Source of the DNA: Aerolutibacter ruishenii
GTDB lineage: Bacteria > Pseudomonadota > Gammaproteobacteria > Xanthomonadales > Xanthomonadaceae
NCBI RefSeq assembly: GCF_007830115.1
Contig: NZ_VLKP01000001.1
Span: forward strand, 415,160 to 479,159
Direction of reading: 5' to 3'
DNA: 64,000 nucleotides
Shown here: in pieces, positions 40,072-50,145 of the stretch
How the letters are laid out: each line of letters begins with the position of its first letter
Position numbering within the stretch: the first letter of the stretch is position 1
Position numbers and translations under genes: made by a program
The notes under the pieces: generated by a model
The model's input: only the letters and a program-made list of their open reading frames with translations
Databases searched by the model: none
Told to the model about the DNA's origin: nothing

Positions 40072-41001
40072 ATGACCGCATTCGCCGCCCGCCTGCTGTA
40101 CCTGCTCGCTGCCGCCCTCGCCCGCCTGCCCTGGCGCTGGCTGGTGCGACTGGGCGATGCGCTGGCGCGTTGGCTGGTGCGGCGCAACCGGCGCGAAAGC
40201 CGGGTCACCCGGCGCAACCTCGAACTGGCCTATCCGGCGTTGCCGGCGCCCGAGCGCGAGGCGCTGCACGATGCGATCCTGCGCACCACCGCGCGCCAGC
40301 TGCTGGAGACCCTGCGCCTGTGGACGCGGCCGCATGCGCGCAACCTGCAGCTGTTGCGCGCGCAGCACGGCGTGGATCTGTTCGACGCGGCACTGGCCAG
40401 TGGCCGCGGGCTGATCGTGGCCGCGCCGCACTACGGCAACTGGGAACTGCTCAACCAGTGGCTGGCGGCGAAGACGCCGCTGGCGGTGCTGTACGCGCCG
40501 CCCGATTCCAAGGTGGGCGAGGCCTTCCTCAACCTGGTCCGTGCCGCTCCCGGCGCCGACGCGGGCCGCGTCACCCAGGTGCGCGCCGATGGCCCGGCCG
40601 CCGTGCGCCATCTGTTGAAGCTGCTCAAGGACGGCGGCGTCACCGGCATCCTCCCCGACCAGCAGCCCAAGCGTGGCGACGGCGAATTCGCGCCCTTCTT
40701 CGGCCTGCCGGCGCTGACCATGACCCTGCTGCCGCGGCTGGCGGCGCGCACCGGCGCCACGGTGCTGTATGCCTATTGCGAACGCGTGGGCGATGCGGGC
40801 GACGAGCCGGCCTTCGAGCTGCACATCGAACCGGCGGCGGCAGCGGTGTCCGACCCGGATCCGCAGGTGGCGGCCGCCGCGCTCAACGCGGACATCGAAC
40901 GCATCGCGCGGCGCGACCCGGCACAGTACCAGTGGACCTACAAGCGTTTTTCCCTCCGACCCGACGGCGCGGCCAATCCGTATTGGCCCGACTGCTACTG
41001 A
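40072..41001 (+). CDS. Lipid A biosynthesis acyltransferase (LpxL/HtrB family)
   Basis: This is a 309-residue inner-membrane acyltransferase that adds a secondary fatty acid to Kdo-lipid A. It has an N-terminal membrane-associated helix (LLYLLAAALARLPWRWL), the conserved RRNLELAYP block, the catalytic APHYGNWE motif (His and Glu) and ILPDQQPKRGDGEFAPFFG. It cannot be told from sequence alone whether it transfers laurate, myristate or another chain. It starts a run of envelope genes on the plus strand. Confidence 0.93.
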   Translation: MTAFAARLLYLLAAALARLPWRWLVRLGDALARWLVRRNRRESRVTRRNLELAYPALPAPEREALHDAILRTTARQLLETLRLWTRPHARNLQLLRAQHGVDLFDAALASGRGLIVAAPHYGNWELLNQWLAAKTPLAVLYAPPDSKVGEAFLNLVRAAPGADAGRVTQVRADGPAAVRHLLKLLKDGGVTGILPDQQPKRGDGEFAPFFGLPALTMTLLPRLAARTGATVLYAYCERVGDAGDEPAFELHIEPAAAAVSDPDPQVAAAALNADIERIARRDPAQYQWTYKRFSLRPDGAANPYWPDCY

Positions 41002-41011
41002 AGGCCCACGC

Positions 41012-41545
41012 ATGCGCGGCACACACGAATCCACCGCTTCCACCGAAGGCGCCGACCCCGATTGGCGGCCGCTGCCGCCGCGCGCCCGCGGGTTGATGGC
41101 GCTGAACGGTGCCCTGCAGCTGGCGATCCCCGGCGCGGTCCTCGGATTCGTGCTGGGCAACGTGCTGGCCAGTGGGCTGGATCTGCCGATGGCGTGGTCG
41201 GGGCGCGTGACCGGCGTGGTGCTGCCGCTGCTGGCGGCAGCCGGCCTGGGGGCGTGGCTGGGGTTGCGCCGCCATCGCCATACGCACTGGCGCCATGACG
41301 CCCAAGGCCTCGCCCTGCGCCGGGGGCGGCTGTGGTGGCGGGAGACGCGGGTACCGGCCACCCGGGTGCAGCACCTGGACGTGACCCGCGGCCCGCTGCA
41401 ACGCAGCCGCGACCTGGCTACCCTGGTGGTGCACACCGCCGGCACCCAGCACAGCACGCTGAAGCTGGCCAACCTCGATGCCGGTGACGCCGAGCGCCTG
41501 CGCGATGCCCTCGGCCGGCAGATCGACCATGACGACGACGCCTGA
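41012..41545 (+). CDS. PH-domain (bPH2) membrane protein, YdbS-like
   Basis: This is a 177-residue protein with two N-terminal membrane helices (about residues 28-85) and a cytoplasmic bacterial PH domain (DUF304/bPH2) containing LALRRGRLWWRETRVPATRVQHLDVTRGP split over two strands. YdbS/YdbT pairs are membrane proteins of unclear role. It starts 10 bases after the acyltransferase stop, and its end overlaps the next gene by 17 bases. Confidence 0.88.
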   Translation: MRGTHESTASTEGADPDWRPLPPRARGLMALNGALQLAIPGAVLGFVLGNVLASGLDLPMAWSGRVTGVVLPLLAAAGLGAWLGLRRHRHTHWRHDAQGLALRRGRLWWRETRVPATRVQHLDVTRGPLQRSRDLATLVVHTAGTQHSTLKLANLDAGDAERLRDALGRQIDHDDDA

Positions 41546-43058
41546 GCCGATGGTGACGGGCAGCGCTCCGCCCACCGTCCACGCGGCGGAGCGCCGCCTG
41601 CACCCGATGTCGTGGCTGTTCGTGCTGCTGGCCCAGCTCAGGCAGTTCGTGGTGCCGCTGGTGGCGCTGCTGGTGTTCGGCCGCGGCGACCGCAACGAAC
41701 TGTGGCCGCTGATCGGTGTCGGCGTGCTGGTGCTGGCCGCCGTGTGGCAGTACTTCACCTTCCGCTACGGCGTGGCCGGCGACGCGCTGCTGGTGCGCAA
41801 GGGCCTGCTGGAGCGCAGCGTGCGCGTCATCCCCTTCGCCCGCATCCACAACGTGGCGCTGCAGCAATCGCTGCTGCACCGGTTGTTCGGCGTGGCCGAG
41901 GTGCGGCTGGAATCGGCCGGCGGCAAGAAGCCGGAAGCGGAAATGCGCGTGCTGAAGCTGGACGATGCCTTGGCGCTGGAACAGCTGGTGCGCCACCGCG
42001 GCCAGGCATCGGCGGTCGATGAGGTCGGCGCGCCATCGACGCCCGCAGTGCCCGAGGCCACCACGCTGCTGCAGTTGCCGCTGGGCGAAGTGGTGCGCCA
42101 TGGCCTGGTCTCCAATCGCGGCCTGATCGTGGTCGGTGCCGGCGTCGCCGGCCTGTCGCAGATCAGCCCGCGGCTGCTGCCCAACCTGTTCGAACGCTGG
42201 GGCGAAGTGCTGTTCGGGTATGCGGGCAGCCACGACTTCGGCATCGCCGGGTATGCACTGGCCGCGGCCAGCCTCGCGGTGCTCGCGGTGGCCCTGCTGC
42301 GCCTGCTTTCGGTGCTGCTGTCGCTGCTGCAGTACTACGGGTTCACCCTGCGCGAATCCGGTCGCCGGCTCACCGTGGAACGCGGCCTGCTCGCGCGCTG
42401 GCGCACCAGCGCCTCACGCCGGCGCATCCAGGCGTGGACGCTTTACGAAGGGCTGACGCATCGCCTGTTGCGGCGGCGCAGCCTGCACGTGGACACCGCC
42501 GTGGCCGAGGAGCAACAGCAGCAGCGCGCACTGCGCGAACTGGCGCCCATCGCCACGCCGCAGGCCTGCGACCGGCTCATCGCCCACCTGTTGCCGAAGG
42601 CGGACTGGGCTGGACAGGCGTGGCGACCGATCCCGGTGCACAACTGGTGGCGGCTGTTCCTGCCCGGCATGCCGTGGATCCTCGTGGTCGGCGGTGTGGC
42701 GGGCTGGCGCTTTGGCGCGTGGGGCCTGCTGGCCGTGCCCTGGCTGGCGTGGAGCGCTTACGCCGCGCGCCAGCATGCACGGCGTGCGGCGTACGCGGTC
42801 AATGACCAGCTGGTGGCGGTGCGCGGCGGCTGGTGGAGCCGCTGGTGGCGCTTCGCCGAGATCGACAAGCTGCAGGCGGTGTCGCTCAGCGTGTCGCCGC
42901 TGGATCGCCGCTGCGGCACGGCGACGCTGTGGCTGGACACGGCCGGTGCGACGCCGATGGGGCCATCGTTGCGGATCCGCTTCCTGCCCACCGACGAGGC
43001 GCGGGCGCTGCACGACACGCTGGCGGCGACGCTGTCACGGCGGCCGCTGCGCTGGTGA
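41529..43058 (+). CDS. PH-domain (bPH2) membrane protein, YdbT-like
   Basis: This is a 509-residue membrane protein with about six hydrophobic helices and repeated bPH2 (DUF304) domains: the first has LLERSVRVIPFARIHNVALQ, the second ERGLLARWRTSASRRRIQAW, and a third, weaker one lies near the C-terminus (GGWWSRWWRFAEIDKLQAVS). It is the usual partner of the YdbS-like protein upstream, with overlapping genes. The start at MTTTPEPMV is preferred; MVTGSAPP at 41550 is possible. Confidence 0.9.
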   Translation: MTTTPEPMVTGSAPPTVHAAERRLHPMSWLFVLLAQLRQFVVPLVALLVFGRGDRNELWPLIGVGVLVLAAVWQYFTFRYGVAGDALLVRKGLLERSVRVIPFARIHNVALQQSLLHRLFGVAEVRLESAGGKKPEAEMRVLKLDDALALEQLVRHRGQASAVDEVGAPSTPAVPEATTLLQLPLGEVVRHGLVSNRGLIVVGAGVAGLSQISPRLLPNLFERWGEVLFGYAGSHDFGIAGYALAAASLAVLAVALLRLLSVLLSLLQYYGFTLRESGRRLTVERGLLARWRTSASRRRIQAWTLYEGLTHRLLRRRSLHVDTAVAEEQQQQRALRELAPIATPQACDRLIAHLLPKADWAGQAWRPIPVHNWWRLFLPGMPWILVVGGVAGWRFGAWGLLAVPWLAWSAYAARQHARRAAYAVNDQLVAVRGGWWSRWWRFAEIDKLQAVSLSVSPLDRRCGTATLWLDTAGATPMGPSLRIRFLPTDEARALHDTLAATLSRRPLRW

Positions 43059-43060
43059 CG

Positions 43061-43120
43061 GTTGTACTGGTGACCGTTGTACTGATTGCGGTTGTGCTGG
43101 CTGCCGTTGTGCTGCCCGCC
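43061..43120. repeat. Four imperfect 15-bp tandem repeats
   Basis: Four units starting GTTGTACTG or GTTGTGCTG follow each other at 43061, 43076, 43091 and 43106, filling the gap between two convergent genes. The units differ at several positions, so the array is old or degraded. Confidence 0.8.
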
Positions 43121-43130
43121 GCTGCGGCGC

Positions 43131-44159
43131 TTACGCCGGACCCCAGTAGCCAATCCGGCGGCGGATCTTCAGCTTCCGCCACAGGTTGAGCGGCTTGCGC
43201 CGCAACGTCGCAACCCCGCCATTGGCGACGAAGGCATCGATGGCGTCGAGGATCCGCTCGCTGGAGCGGCCGTCGTAATACGGGTGGATGCTGTCGGCAT
43301 ACGCGCGCACCGCGGCCATCAGTTCCGGCGGCCGCGACAGCGCGCGCGCGATCGCCGGTTCGAACTGCGCCGGGTCGTCGATGTCGATCAGCTGCGGCCC
43401 CGGGCGACGGTTCTTGAACGTCACCACCGGCTTGCCGGTCAGCAGGAACTCGTTGAGCGCCGACGAGGTGTCGGAGCACATCATGTCCACCTGCGGGAAC
43501 AGCTCCAGGATGTTGTCGTTGTCGGCGAAGCGCAGGTGTTCGTTCTCCAGCGCGCGGTACCTGGCCACCGTCTCCGGGGTCATCTTCGGGTGGAAGGTCA
43601 CGATCCAGCGCCAGCGCCCGTCGCGCGACAGCCGCTTGACCTCCTCGTACAGCGTTTCCGCCGCGCTCCACGAAGGCGAGAACGTGGAGTGATACAGGAT
43701 CACCGGCGGCTCGCGCACCACCGGCAACGGACCGGCGATCTCGCGCATGAAGGGGTCGAGCTTGGGCCAGCCGGTCTCGGTCACCGCGAAATGGCCGACG
43801 CGGTCGGCGATGGCACGGAACTGCGCGGTGTCGCGCGGGCCGGTGGTGCAGTACAGGTCGAAGAAGCCGCGGATGTAGATGTGGCGCGGCTTGCCGGCGT
43901 CGAAACCGTGGAAGGTCTCCACCTTCACCCCGGGGAAGAAGTGCGGCACCGCGTTGCTGGAGGTGATCACCGCCAGCGGGTTCCAGCGGCGCACTTCGTC
44001 GACGCTGAGCAGGCGTTCGCCCTCCACCAGATCCTCGGCGCCGGGGCCATCGAAGAACCATGCGGCCTCGTCGCCGCGCGCGCGGATGGCCGCCTGCAGC
44101 GGGCGCAGGATCGCCAGTGCGTAGCGTTCGGAACCGTAGAGGAGGTAATGCTTGGCCAT
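43131..44159 (-). CDS. CDP-glycerol glycerophosphotransferase-like protein
   Basis: This is a 342-residue protein of the CDP-glycerol:poly(glycerophosphate) glycerophosphotransferase (PF04464) type, which has a GT-B-like fold. The visible motifs are FHGFDAGKPRHIYIRGFFD, YHSTFSPSWSAAETL, TFHPKMTPET, DMMCSDTSSALNEFLLTGKP and RPGPQLIDI. In Gram-negatives such proteins modify LPS or capsule. The gene overlaps nothing and is followed by a GT2 gene upstream (2-base gap), so the two form an envelope-sugar operon. Confidence 0.85.
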   Translation of the reverse strand: MAKHYLLYGSERYALAILRPLQAAIRARGDEAAWFFDGPGAEDLVEGERLLSVDEVRRWNPLAVITSSNAVPHFFPGVKVETFHGFDAGKPRHIYIRGFFDLYCTTGPRDTAQFRAIADRVGHFAVTETGWPKLDPFMREIAGPLPVVREPPVILYHSTFSPSWSAAETLYEEVKRLSRDGRWRWIVTFHPKMTPETVARYRALENEHLRFADNDNILELFPQVDMMCSDTSSALNEFLLTGKPVVTFKNRRPGPQLIDIDDPAQFEPAIARALSRPPELMAAVRAYADSIHPYYDGRSSERILDAIDAFVANGGVATLRRKPLNLWRKLKIRRRIGYWGPA

Positions 44160-44161
44160 GG

Positions 44162-44977
44162 TCAGCGTTCGAGTCGATAGCGGATCAGTTCGGCCTGGGC
44201 GAGGGCCACGGAATCGGGGTTGCGGCGCATCTCGAAATAGCGCAGCCGCTTGTAGGCGGCGTAGGTCGCGGCGGTGTGCGCCACGGCGAAGCCGCGCCAG
44301 CCGTCGAGGAAGGCGAGCCGCAACAGGTAGTCCTTGAGGAAGGCCGCGATGAACACCAGCGGCAACTGCCACATCCGCACCGGCTTGCCCTTTTCCAGCC
44401 AGTCGCGGCACTTCAGTTCGGCGTAGCGCAGCACCTTGAGCTGCTTGTGCACCAGGGTCGGGTTGTGCAGGTGGTGGAAGGGCGCGGCGAAGTCCACCGT
44501 CGACCCCTCCCAGCGCAGCGATTCGTGCACACGCACGTCGGCCCAGCGCGCGCGGCCGCGGTGGTACAGCCGCGCCATCCGCTCGCCGACCATCGGCCGG
44601 TACCAGCGCATCGGCGCGCCCATGTAGTAGGTGCTGCGGCGCAGGATGCCGACGGCGGCGGCGCCGGCCATCACCGTCGGCAGGCGACGTTCCAGTTCGG
44701 CCGCCAGCTCGGGGGACAGGTATTCGTCGGCGTCGAGCACCAGGATCCAGTCGTGCGTGGCCTGGGTGGTCGCGAAATTGCGCTGCGGGCCGAATCCCAG
44801 CCACGGCTGCTGCACTACCTTCGCCCCGTGGCGGGTGGCAATCGCCACCGTGTCGTCTGTGCTGCCGCTGTCGACCACGATCTTCTCGGCGGCGAACGGG
44901 ACACTGTCGAGGCAGCGCGCGATGTGCCCGGCCTCGTTGTAGGTGATGATGACCAGGGAAATCGGCAGCGTGGGCAT
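44162..44977 (-). CDS. Glycosyltransferase family 2 (WaaE/LgtF-like)
   Basis: This is a 271-residue GT-A glycosyltransferase. ISLVIITYNEAGHIARCL is the opening strand, VDSGSTDDT binds the nucleotide, and WILVLDADEYLSPE carries the metal-binding DAD. The C-terminal half (YYMGAPMRWYRPMVGERMARLY split at the loop, DVRVHESLRWEG) matches the WaaE/LgtF group that adds glucose to inner-core heptose of LPS. The start is MPTLPISLV. It is transcribed divergently from the GT2 gene at 45111. Confidence 0.9.
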   Translation of the reverse strand: MPTLPISLVIITYNEAGHIARCLDSVPFAAEKIVVDSGSTDDTVAIATRHGAKVVQQPWLGFGPQRNFATTQATHDWILVLDADEYLSPELAAELERRLPTVMAGAAAVGILRRSTYYMGAPMRWYRPMVGERMARLYHRGRARWADVRVHESLRWEGSTVDFAAPFHHLHNPTLVHKQLKVLRYAELKCRDWLEKGKPVRMWQLPLVFIAAFLKDYLLRLAFLDGWRGFAVAHTAATYAAYKRLRYFEMRRNPDSVALAQAELIRYRLER

Positions 44978-45110
44978 CGGCGCATGGTACCCGATCCATC
45001 CGGCCACCCGTTCGTGACCGCGATTCATGACCGGTTACGCGGGATGCCGCAGGATACGCAGCATCCAGGCGGGGGTGTCCACGCCGGGGCCGCCGCCAGG
45101 GAATGCCGCC

Positions 45111-45944
45111 GTGAAAACCAGCCTCGTCATCACCACCTACAACTGGAAGGAGGCGCTGGCCGCGGTGCTTGCCGGCGTCGCGCGACAGACGCGCCTGCCC
45201 GACGAGGTGGTGGTCGCCGACGACGGCTCGCGACCGGACACCGCCGCGATGCTGGCCGACGTCGCCCGCACCTTCCCCGTGCCGCTGCGGCACGCGTGGC
45301 AGGAGGATGCCGGCTTCCGCGTGGCGCGCGCGCGCAACCGCGCGATCGCCGCATGCACGGGCGAGTACGCGCTGCTGCTCGATGGCGACATGGTGCCGCA
45401 CCCGCTATTCGTGGCCGACCACCTCGCGGCCGCCCGCCCGGGCGGCTTCGTGCAGGGGTCCCGCGTGCTGACCGGTCCGGCGTTGCGCGAACGCATGCTG
45501 GCGCACCCCGGTTGGCAGCCGCGATGGTGGTCCGCCGGCATACAGCGGCGGCGCAATGCACTGCGCTTGCCCATGCTGTCGAAGGCCTGGCTCGCACTCC
45601 ACCGCGACGGCCGGCCGCATGCGATCAAGACCTGCAACCAGGGCTGGTGGCGCAAGGACCTGCTGCAGGTCAACGGTTTCGACGAACGGATGGAGGGCTG
45701 GGGCCGCGAGGACGTGGAGCTGGCGTGGCGGGCGCACCATGCGGGACTGCATTGCAGGCCGCTGCGCTATGTCGCACTCGCCTACCACCTGCACCACCAG
45801 GAACGCCACCAGGACGGGGCCAGCCCCAACGACGGCATCCTCGCCCAGACCCGGGCCACGCACAGCACCCGCTGCCAACGCGGACTCGACCAGCACCTGG
45901 CCGCGTTCGCGGCGCGCCCGTTACCGGACCTGCGGCTGGCCTGA
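45111..45944 (+). CDS. Glycosyltransferase family 2 with galactosyltransferase-like C-terminus
   Basis: This is a 277-residue GT-A enzyme. It opens TSLVITTYNWKEALAAVLAG, has VVADDGSRPDT and the metal-binding LLLDGDMVPHP, and ends with NQGWWRKDLLQVNGFDERM and GWGREDVELAWR, the glyco_transf_7C type acceptor domain. Such enzymes extend LPS or capsule glycans. The best start is the GTG at 45111 with AGGGAA upstream; the frame is open further up to 45027 but without similarity. Its last 24 bases overlap the convergent ArnT-like gene. Confidence 0.85.
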   Translation: MKTSLVITTYNWKEALAAVLAGVARQTRLPDEVVVADDGSRPDTAAMLADVARTFPVPLRHAWQEDAGFRVARARNRAIAACTGEYALLLDGDMVPHPLFVADHLAAARPGGFVQGSRVLTGPALRERMLAHPGWQPRWWSAGIQRRRNALRLPMLSKAWLALHRDGRPHAIKTCNQGWWRKDLLQVNGFDERMEGWGREDVELAWRAHHAGLHCRPLRYVALAYHLHHQERHQDGASPNDGILAQTRATHSTRCQRGLDQHLAAFAARPLPDLRLA

Positions 45945-47606
45945 CGCGCACATCGCGGCGGCCGGCACCAGCCACCATTCGCGCCGGTTGGAGATGCCCA
46001 GGTTGATCGCGCGGCTGCGGTCGATGCAGTCATCGAGAGCGGTAGCCTCCACCTGCAGCCAGCGCGTGGCCGGCGCCTGGGCCTGCCAGGCGCGGGCGTC
46101 GCGCAACTGCTCGTCGAACGGGCGCAGGAAGCCGAAGGTCTTCGCCGGCCGGTCGGCCATCAGCAGGTTCTGCTCCTTCCAGCCCACCAGCCCCAACTCC
46201 GCGTCCGGCCCGATGCGCGCGCCGGTGGCCTGCATCAGGCCACGCGCGGAACTGGCGTCGTTGAGCAGCGGGTAGCCGATGAGGCTGACGCCCACCCACA
46301 GTCCCGCCAGCACCCAGACCAGCGCCGCCACGCCGCGTCGTGCACGCAGCCACGCCACCGCCGCCAGCCCGAACGCGCCGATCGCCAGCAGCATCGCGCC
46401 CAGCGGATCGGCCCCGTGCGCGACGCCGCGCGCCTCTTCCAGGGTGCGCTCGAAGCCCGGCTCGCCCCACACCACCATCGCGCCGGCGATGGCCAGCAGC
46501 GCCGACAGCGCCAGGGCGAGGCCGAAGGCGATCCGCCGCGGCCACGCCTTCGCCAGCACATCGTGCAGGTACGGGCCCATCGCCAGGCACAGCATCGGCA
46601 GCGCGGGCATGATGTACACCTCGCGCTTGCCGCTGCTGAGGCTGAAGAACACGATCACCAGCAGCACCCACGCGAGCGGCAGCAGGATGCGCGCATCGCG
46701 CGCGCGCAGCGCATCGCGCCACGGCCGCAGCATCCACGGCAGCACGGCCACCGTCGGCAGCCATTGGGTCAGCGCCACCTGGATGAAATACCAGGCCGGC
46801 TGGTGGTGGTGCCACGGATCGGCATAGCGCTTGGCGGTCTGCTTGAGTAGGATGTTGTCGGCGTAGGCGCGCAGCGCCGGGTCGTCGCTGGCGTTGACCG
46901 CCAGCAGCATCGGCAGCAGCCACAGCGCCAGCGGCAACAGCAACGCCACCGGCCCCAGCCAGAACTTCGCGCTGCGCATCGTGGCGATGCCGCTCCAGCC
47001 GCGCCACTGCGCCCACGCCGCGGGCAGCAGCACCAGCAACGCGACCACGCCCACGCCCTTGGTGATCACGCCCAGGCCCGCGGCGAACCAGCCCAGCGAC
47101 CAGAAACGCCAGTCCGGCCCGCGCAGCAGGTGGCGCAGCAGCGAGTACACCGACAGGGTGATGAAGAAGGTGACCGTCGGGTCGATCTGTGCGCGCTTGG
47201 ACTGCCAGGTGAACTGCAACGCCAGCAGCAGCGCCCAGGCGGCGTAGTGGCCGGCCTGCGCCGACCACAGTCGGCGGCCAAGGTCGCGCACCAGCCACAA
47301 CGTGCCCAGCGACGCGAGCAGCGAGGGCAGCAGGAACGCGATCCGCAGGTTGCCGGTGACCGCGTAGAACGCCGCCTGCAGCCACATGAACAACGGCGGC
47401 TTGTCCGGGTACAGCTCGTCGCCGCGCATCGGAAACAGCCACTGGCCGCTCTCCACCATCTGCCGCGCCACCAGCGCGAAGCGCGGCTCGTCGGCCGGCC
47501 ACGGGTCGCGCAGGCCGAGGCCGGCAAACAGGATCACCGTGGCCGTGAGCCAGAACAGCCAGGTGTCGCGGGACTCGTCGTTCTTCAGGGCAAGGGGCGT
47601 GCGCAT
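45921..47606 (-). CDS. ArnT/PMT-family glycosyltransferase (GT39/GT83)
   Basis: This is a 561-residue polytopic inner-membrane protein with about 12 helices. The first periplasmic loop contains GLRDPWPADEPRFALVARQM with the catalytic Asp-Glu pair, followed by GDELYPDKPPLFMWLQA, typical of ArnT and related enzymes that move sugars from undecaprenyl phosphate to lipid A or proteins. The sugar is unknown; aminoarabinose is one option. Translation may start at the ATG 47606 (MRTPLAL) or 47627 (MHQYHPP). It overlaps the convergent GT2 gene by 24 bases. Confidence 0.9.
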   Translation of the reverse strand: MRTPLALKNDESRDTWLFWLTATVILFAGLGLRDPWPADEPRFALVARQMVESGQWLFPMRGDELYPDKPPLFMWLQAAFYAVTGNLRIAFLLPSLLASLGTLWLVRDLGRRLWSAQAGHYAAWALLLALQFTWQSKRAQIDPTVTFFITLSVYSLLRHLLRGPDWRFWSLGWFAAGLGVITKGVGVVALLVLLPAAWAQWRGWSGIATMRSAKFWLGPVALLLPLALWLLPMLLAVNASDDPALRAYADNILLKQTAKRYADPWHHHQPAWYFIQVALTQWLPTVAVLPWMLRPWRDALRARDARILLPLAWVLLVIVFFSLSSGKREVYIMPALPMLCLAMGPYLHDVLAKAWPRRIAFGLALALSALLAIAGAMVVWGEPGFERTLEEARGVAHGADPLGAMLLAIGAFGLAAVAWLRARRGVAALVWVLAGLWVGVSLIGYPLLNDASSARGLMQATGARIGPDAELGLVGWKEQNLLMADRPAKTFGFLRPFDEQLRDARAWQAQAPATRWLQVEATALDDCIDRSRAINLGISNRREWWLVPAAAMCASGQPQVR

Positions 47607-47745
47607 CGGTGGATGATACTGGTGCATGGGCACGGACCCCATGACATCCGGATCCGAGCGGTGCCAAACCCGGTCCAGCTGGCGGAATTCATCACGTTTC
47701 CAGCGCACCCGCGGTCACGCGGCGACACGGCGGTCAACCTGCAGG

Positions 47746-49053
47746 TCAGCCCGCTCTGCGAATCCGCGCGTAGAAGAAACCGTCGCCGCCGTCCTCGCCG
47801 GGCAGGCGCTGGTGGCCGGCATAGCGGCCATCGACGGGCACCGGGCGACCGAAGCGCGCGTCCAGCGGGTCCAAGACCGCATCCGGGGTGCGCGCGAGGA
47901 ATGCGGCGACCTGCTCGGCGTTCTCCGCGTGGAGGATCGAACAGGTCGCGTAGAGCAGCACGCCGCCGGGCGCGATCGTGGTCCACAGTGCGTCGAGCAG
48001 CTGCGCCTGCACCGCGGTCAGCGTGGTCAGGTCGGAGGCGCGACGATGCAGCAGCACGTCCGGCTGGCGGCGCACGATGCCGGTGGCCGAGCACGGCGCG
48101 TCCAGCAGCACCGCATCCACCGGCTCGCCGTCCCACCATGCCTGCACACTGCTGGCATCGGCGGCGACCAGCCGCGCGCGGTCGGCCAGGCCCACGCGGC
48201 GCAGGCTGTCGTGCACGCGCTGCAGGCGCGCGGCATCGATGTCCAGCGCGGTCAGGCGCAGGCCCGGCTCGCGCTCCAGCAGGTGCGCGGCCTTGCCGCC
48301 GGGCGCGGCACACGCATCGACCACGCGCGCGCCGGCCGGCAGCACCAATGCATCGGCCACGCGCTGCGCGGAGGCATCCTGGATGGACACCGCGCCTTCG
48401 GCGAAACCCGGCAACACCGCGACCGCCACCGGCACGTCCAGGCGCACCGCATCGGGCAGGCCGGGATCGATGGCGTGGGCGATGCCGGCCTCGTCCAGCC
48501 GTGCGAGGTAGGCATCGCGCGATTGCACACGGCGGTTGACCCGCAACCACATCGGCGGCGTCACCGCACCTGCGTGGAAGATCGCCTCCGCGTCATCAGG
48601 CCAGTCGGCAGCGATGCGCTCGCGCAGCCAGCGCGGCCAGTGCGCCTGCATTTCCGCCACCGGCACGCCCTCGCGTTGCGCGCGGCGCAGCAAGGCGTTG
48701 ACCAGGCCCGCCTGGTGGCGGCGGCCGATCAGGCGTGCGGCTTCCACCGTTTCCGCCACCGCCGCATGCGCGGGCAGGCCCAGCGGGTCGAGTTGGGCGA
48801 AGCCGACGAACAGCAGCGCGCGCAGCGGCTGGTCGCGCTTGCCCAGCGGGCGCGGGATCCACGCGTCGAGCGCGGCCTGGTAACGCGCGGGCTGGCGCAG
48901 CACGGCGAAGCAGATGCTCTCGACCAGTGCGCGGTCGCGCGGGTCGGGCAGCGTGGGCAGGTGCGCGCCCAGCTCGGCCTTCAGCGAGCGCCCCTGGTGC
49001 AGCACCGCATCGAGGATGCGGGCGGCAAGCGCGCGCGGTGCGGCGCCGCTCAT
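47746..49053 (-). CDS. rsmB: 16S rRNA (cytosine-967-C5)-methyltransferase RsmB
   Basis: This is a 435-residue methyltransferase. The N-terminal NusB-like RNA-binding domain (about residues 1-135) is joined to a Rossmann SAM domain with [27 protein letters not shown] (Cys of the TLC-type step) and LLYATCSI (catalytic Cys). It methylates C967 in 16S rRNA. It overlaps fmt by 4 bases, the usual def-fmt-rsmB arrangement. Confidence 0.96.
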   Translation of the reverse strand: MSGAAPRALAARILDAVLHQGRSLKAELGAHLPTLPDPRDRALVESICFAVLRQPARYQAALDAWIPRPLGKRDQPLRALLFVGFAQLDPLGLPAHAAVAETVEAARLIGRRHQAGLVNALLRRAQREGVPVAEMQAHWPRWLRERIAADWPDDAEAIFHAGAVTPPMWLRVNRRVQSRDAYLARLDEAGIAHAIDPGLPDAVRLDVPVAVAVLPGFAEGAVSIQDASAQRVADALVLPAGARVVDACAAPGGKAAHLLEREPGLRLTALDIDAARLQRVHDSLRRVGLADRARLVAADASSVQAWWDGEPVDAVLLDAPCSATGIVRRQPDVLLHRRASDLTTLTAVQAQLLDALWTTIAPGGVLLYATCSILHAENAEQVAAFLARTPDAVLDPLDARFGRPVPVDGRYAGHQRLPGEDGGDGFFYARIRRAG

Positions 49054-49970
49054 GCGCTCCTCAGGTCCGGGCGCCCGTTGAGGTAATCAGCGGCGGTGAT
49101 GGCCTTGCCGCCATCACGCTGCAGCACGCGGATGCGCAGCGCGCCTTCGCCGCAGGCCACGTCCAGTCCTTCGCGGCCGGCGCGCAGCAGGGTACCCGGC
49201 GCGGTGACGTGTGCTTCGTCCAGGGCCACCGCACCGTGCAGGCGCAGGCGCTCACCGGCGACCACCGCTTCGGCCATGGGCCATGGGTTGAAGGCGCGCA
49301 CCTGGTTGGCCAGCTCGGTGGCCGGCCGCGACCAGTCCAGCCGCGCCTCGGCCTTGTCCAGCTTGTGCGCGTAGGTGACGCCTTCGGCGGGCTGCGGCCG
49401 TGGCACCGGTCGGATGCCGGCGCGCAGCAGGCCCAGGCCATCGGACAGCACGCGCGCGCCGAGTTCGGCCAGCCGGTCGTGCAGTTGTCCTCCGGTGTCG
49501 CTGGCGCCGATCTCCAGCGACTGCGACAGCAGCACCGGGCCGGTGTCCAGGCCCTTCTCCATCTGCATCAGGCACACGCCGCTTTCGGTATCGCCGGCCT
49601 CGATCGCGCGCTGGATCGGCGCCGCGCCGCGCCAGCGCGGCAGCAGCGAGGCGTGCACGTTCCAGCAGCCATGCGTGGGGATGTCGAGCACCGACTGCGG
49701 CAGGATCAGGCCGTAGGCGACCACCACCATCAGGTCGGGCTTGAGCGCGCGCAGCGCCGCCTTGGATTCGCCGCTGCGGAAGTTCTCCGGCTGCAGCACC
49801 GGAATGCCGCGCAGCAGCGCTTCGCGCTTGACCGGCGACGGGGTCAACTCGCGGCCGCGGCCGGCGGGCCGGTCGGGCTGGGTGTACACGGCGACCACTT
49901 CGCCCCGTTGCGCGGCGGCGCGCAGGCAGGGCACGGCGAAGTCGGGGGTACCGGCGAAGACGATTCTCAT
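49050..49970 (-). CDS. fmt: Methionyl-tRNA formyltransferase Fmt
   Basis: This is a 306-residue enzyme that formylates Met-tRNAfMet with 10-formyl-THF. It begins [15 protein letters not shown] and carries the catalytic [20 protein letters not shown] region (Asn, His) and the conserved [11 protein letters not shown]. The C-terminal OB-like domain is complete. The gene follows def in the same direction with a gap of 175 bases, and overlaps rsmB. Confidence 0.97.
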   Translation of the reverse strand: MRIVFAGTPDFAVPCLRAAAQRGEVVAVYTQPDRPAGRGRELTPSPVKREALLRGIPVLQPENFRSGESKAALRALKPDLMVVVAYGLILPQSVLDIPTHGCWNVHASLLPRWRGAAPIQRAIEAGDTESGVCLMQMEKGLDTGPVLLSQSLEIGASDTGGQLHDRLAELGARVLSDGLGLLRAGIRPVPRPQPAEGVTYAHKLDKAEARLDWSRPATELANQVRAFNPWPMAEAVVAGERLRLHGAVALDEAHVTAPGTLLRAGREGLDVACGEGALRIRVLQRDGGKAITAADYLNGRPDLRSA

Positions 49971-50145
49971 GGGTCAGCCAGGGTCCAGTTGGCGGTCGCA
50001 GGAGCGTATCCGCGTGAAAACGGGAAAAACGCCGGGTTCATGGCCATCCGCGCACGGGCGTTGCGTGGACCGGAATTCCCAGCGGACAAGGCACCTGGGC
50101 CGACGCGCCGCACGGAGCGGCAGCGACCCGTTCATCCGGCAACGA

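Noticed and set aside
43061..43120. CRISPR-like repeats
   Set aside because: The units are directly adjacent without spacers, only 15 bp long and imperfect, and no cas genes are nearby.
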